64,000 nucleotides of DNA from Pelobates cultripes (lineage: Eukaryota > Chordata > Amphibia > Anura > Pelobatidae): assembly GCA_933207985.1 (NCBI GenBank), contig OW240920.1, positions 130,529,145 through 130,593,144 of the forward strand, written 5' to 3'. The position numbers and the translations under genes are program-made. The notes under the pieces were generated by a model. The model searched no databases. It was given only the letters and a program-made list of their open reading frames with translations, and was not told the DNA's origin. This document shows positions 63,451-64,000 of this stretch, one piece after another. Numbering within the stretch: the stretch's first letter is position 1; the number at the start of each line of letters is the position of its first letter.

Positions 63451-64000
63451 TTCTCATAACCCAAAGCAGCATGACACAACTCAGCATATTATTTAAAGAC
63501 TCGTTCTAGCAGTTACCATTTATCGTCTTTAATCCTCTTAATACCAGCCAGCCTAGCAATGTATCCCTGCCTAACAAGTTACCTTTAAAGTGAAGCTAAC
63601 CATAGGAATGATTTATGATTATTTTGAAGCAGACCATAACGAGACATGTCTGTTTATACTAAGCGCGGCAGGTTTACTCTATACCATAATCTATGCTTGC
63701 TATGTAAAACACTGTCTTGGAGGGACGGGGGGGTAGAGGACAATCTCTTCCTCCACGCTGCTTACTTACCATCTCATAACAGAGACATCTGGAGAATAGT
63801 GCGAATAGTTGTATTAAATAGGTTTAGCTTTCCAATTCGTTAAAACCAGGCTCAATCTATCTATCTATCTATCCATACATATATACCGTGTGTTGCCCTA
63901 CAGAGAAAAACGTAGGGATGCCCAAATGGTTTATATAAATTGCCAGAAACACCTTATACTGCAATCATTCTACGACAGTGGAATGTTTAGCAAACATTGT
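63451..64000. other. no gene; short microsatellite
   Basis: A (CTAT)n run of about 5 copies lies at 63855-63873. No coding exon is recognised at the window's end. Confidence 0.45.

Overview
The window is vertebrate nuclear DNA, most likely from a frog. The genes are spliced and widely spaced on an AT-rich background, and there is no prokaryotic gene organisation. Mobile elements dominate: T2/Kolobok-type MITEs with TTAAAGG ends on TTAA targets (the signature described in Xenopus), hAT elements, a Tc1-like deletion derivative, a Penelope-like element, DIRS/Ngaro tyrosine-recombinase retrotransposons, LINE 3' ends and long GT-rich minisatellites. Species cannot be fixed from the sequence alone.

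Host genes. Two are visible, both on the minus strand. (1) rhog, a complete 191-codon Rho-family GTPase in one coding exon (17093-17668). A splice acceptor lies just upstream, and a CpG-rich stretch with a ZNF143-like motif and a good donor lies about 3.8 kb further upstream (21320-21560), probably its promoter and non-coding first exon. (2) An FH2-domain (FHDC-type) formin: six consecutive exons from 58062 down to 48282, with splice phases that all agree. They encode the C-terminal half of the FH2 domain and a very long serine/glutamine-rich tail. Its 5' exons were not found and probably lie beyond 64000.

Layout. 1-6.4 kb: MITEs and a rearranged Penelope-like element. 6.4-9.6 kb: an LTR-type element with an unfamiliar ORF, inserted in a decayed DIRS reverse transcriptase. 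9.6-17 kb: mostly unannotatable, with MITE remnants. 17-21.6 kb: rhog and its putative promoter, with three adjacent MITEs and a 50-bp minisatellite in the presumed intron. 21.6-23 kb: GT-rich minisatellite. 23-29 kb: MITEs, a truncated retroposon and two TIR-only micro-elements. 29.4-35.5 kb: a nearly full Ngaro retrotransposon (gag-like, RT-RNase H, tyrosine recombinase, SGNH hydrolase), damaged by frameshifts and flanked by duplicated host sequence. 35.5-41 kb: MITEs and a Tc1-like element. 41.4-46.6 kb: a LINE interrupted by one hAT-like element that was itself invaded by a second copy of the same family in opposite orientation, with a perfect 8-bp target duplication; both carry satellite DNA whose strand flips. 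46.6-64 kb: the formin gene with MITE-filled introns.

No tRNA, rRNA, CRISPR array or operon-like defence system was seen. The most unusual features are the self-nested hAT with strand-switching satellite, the 44-bp wholly palindromic hAT-like insertion, the host duplication around Ngaro, and an FHDC-type formin beside rhog that may be an ohnologue absent from the human locus.
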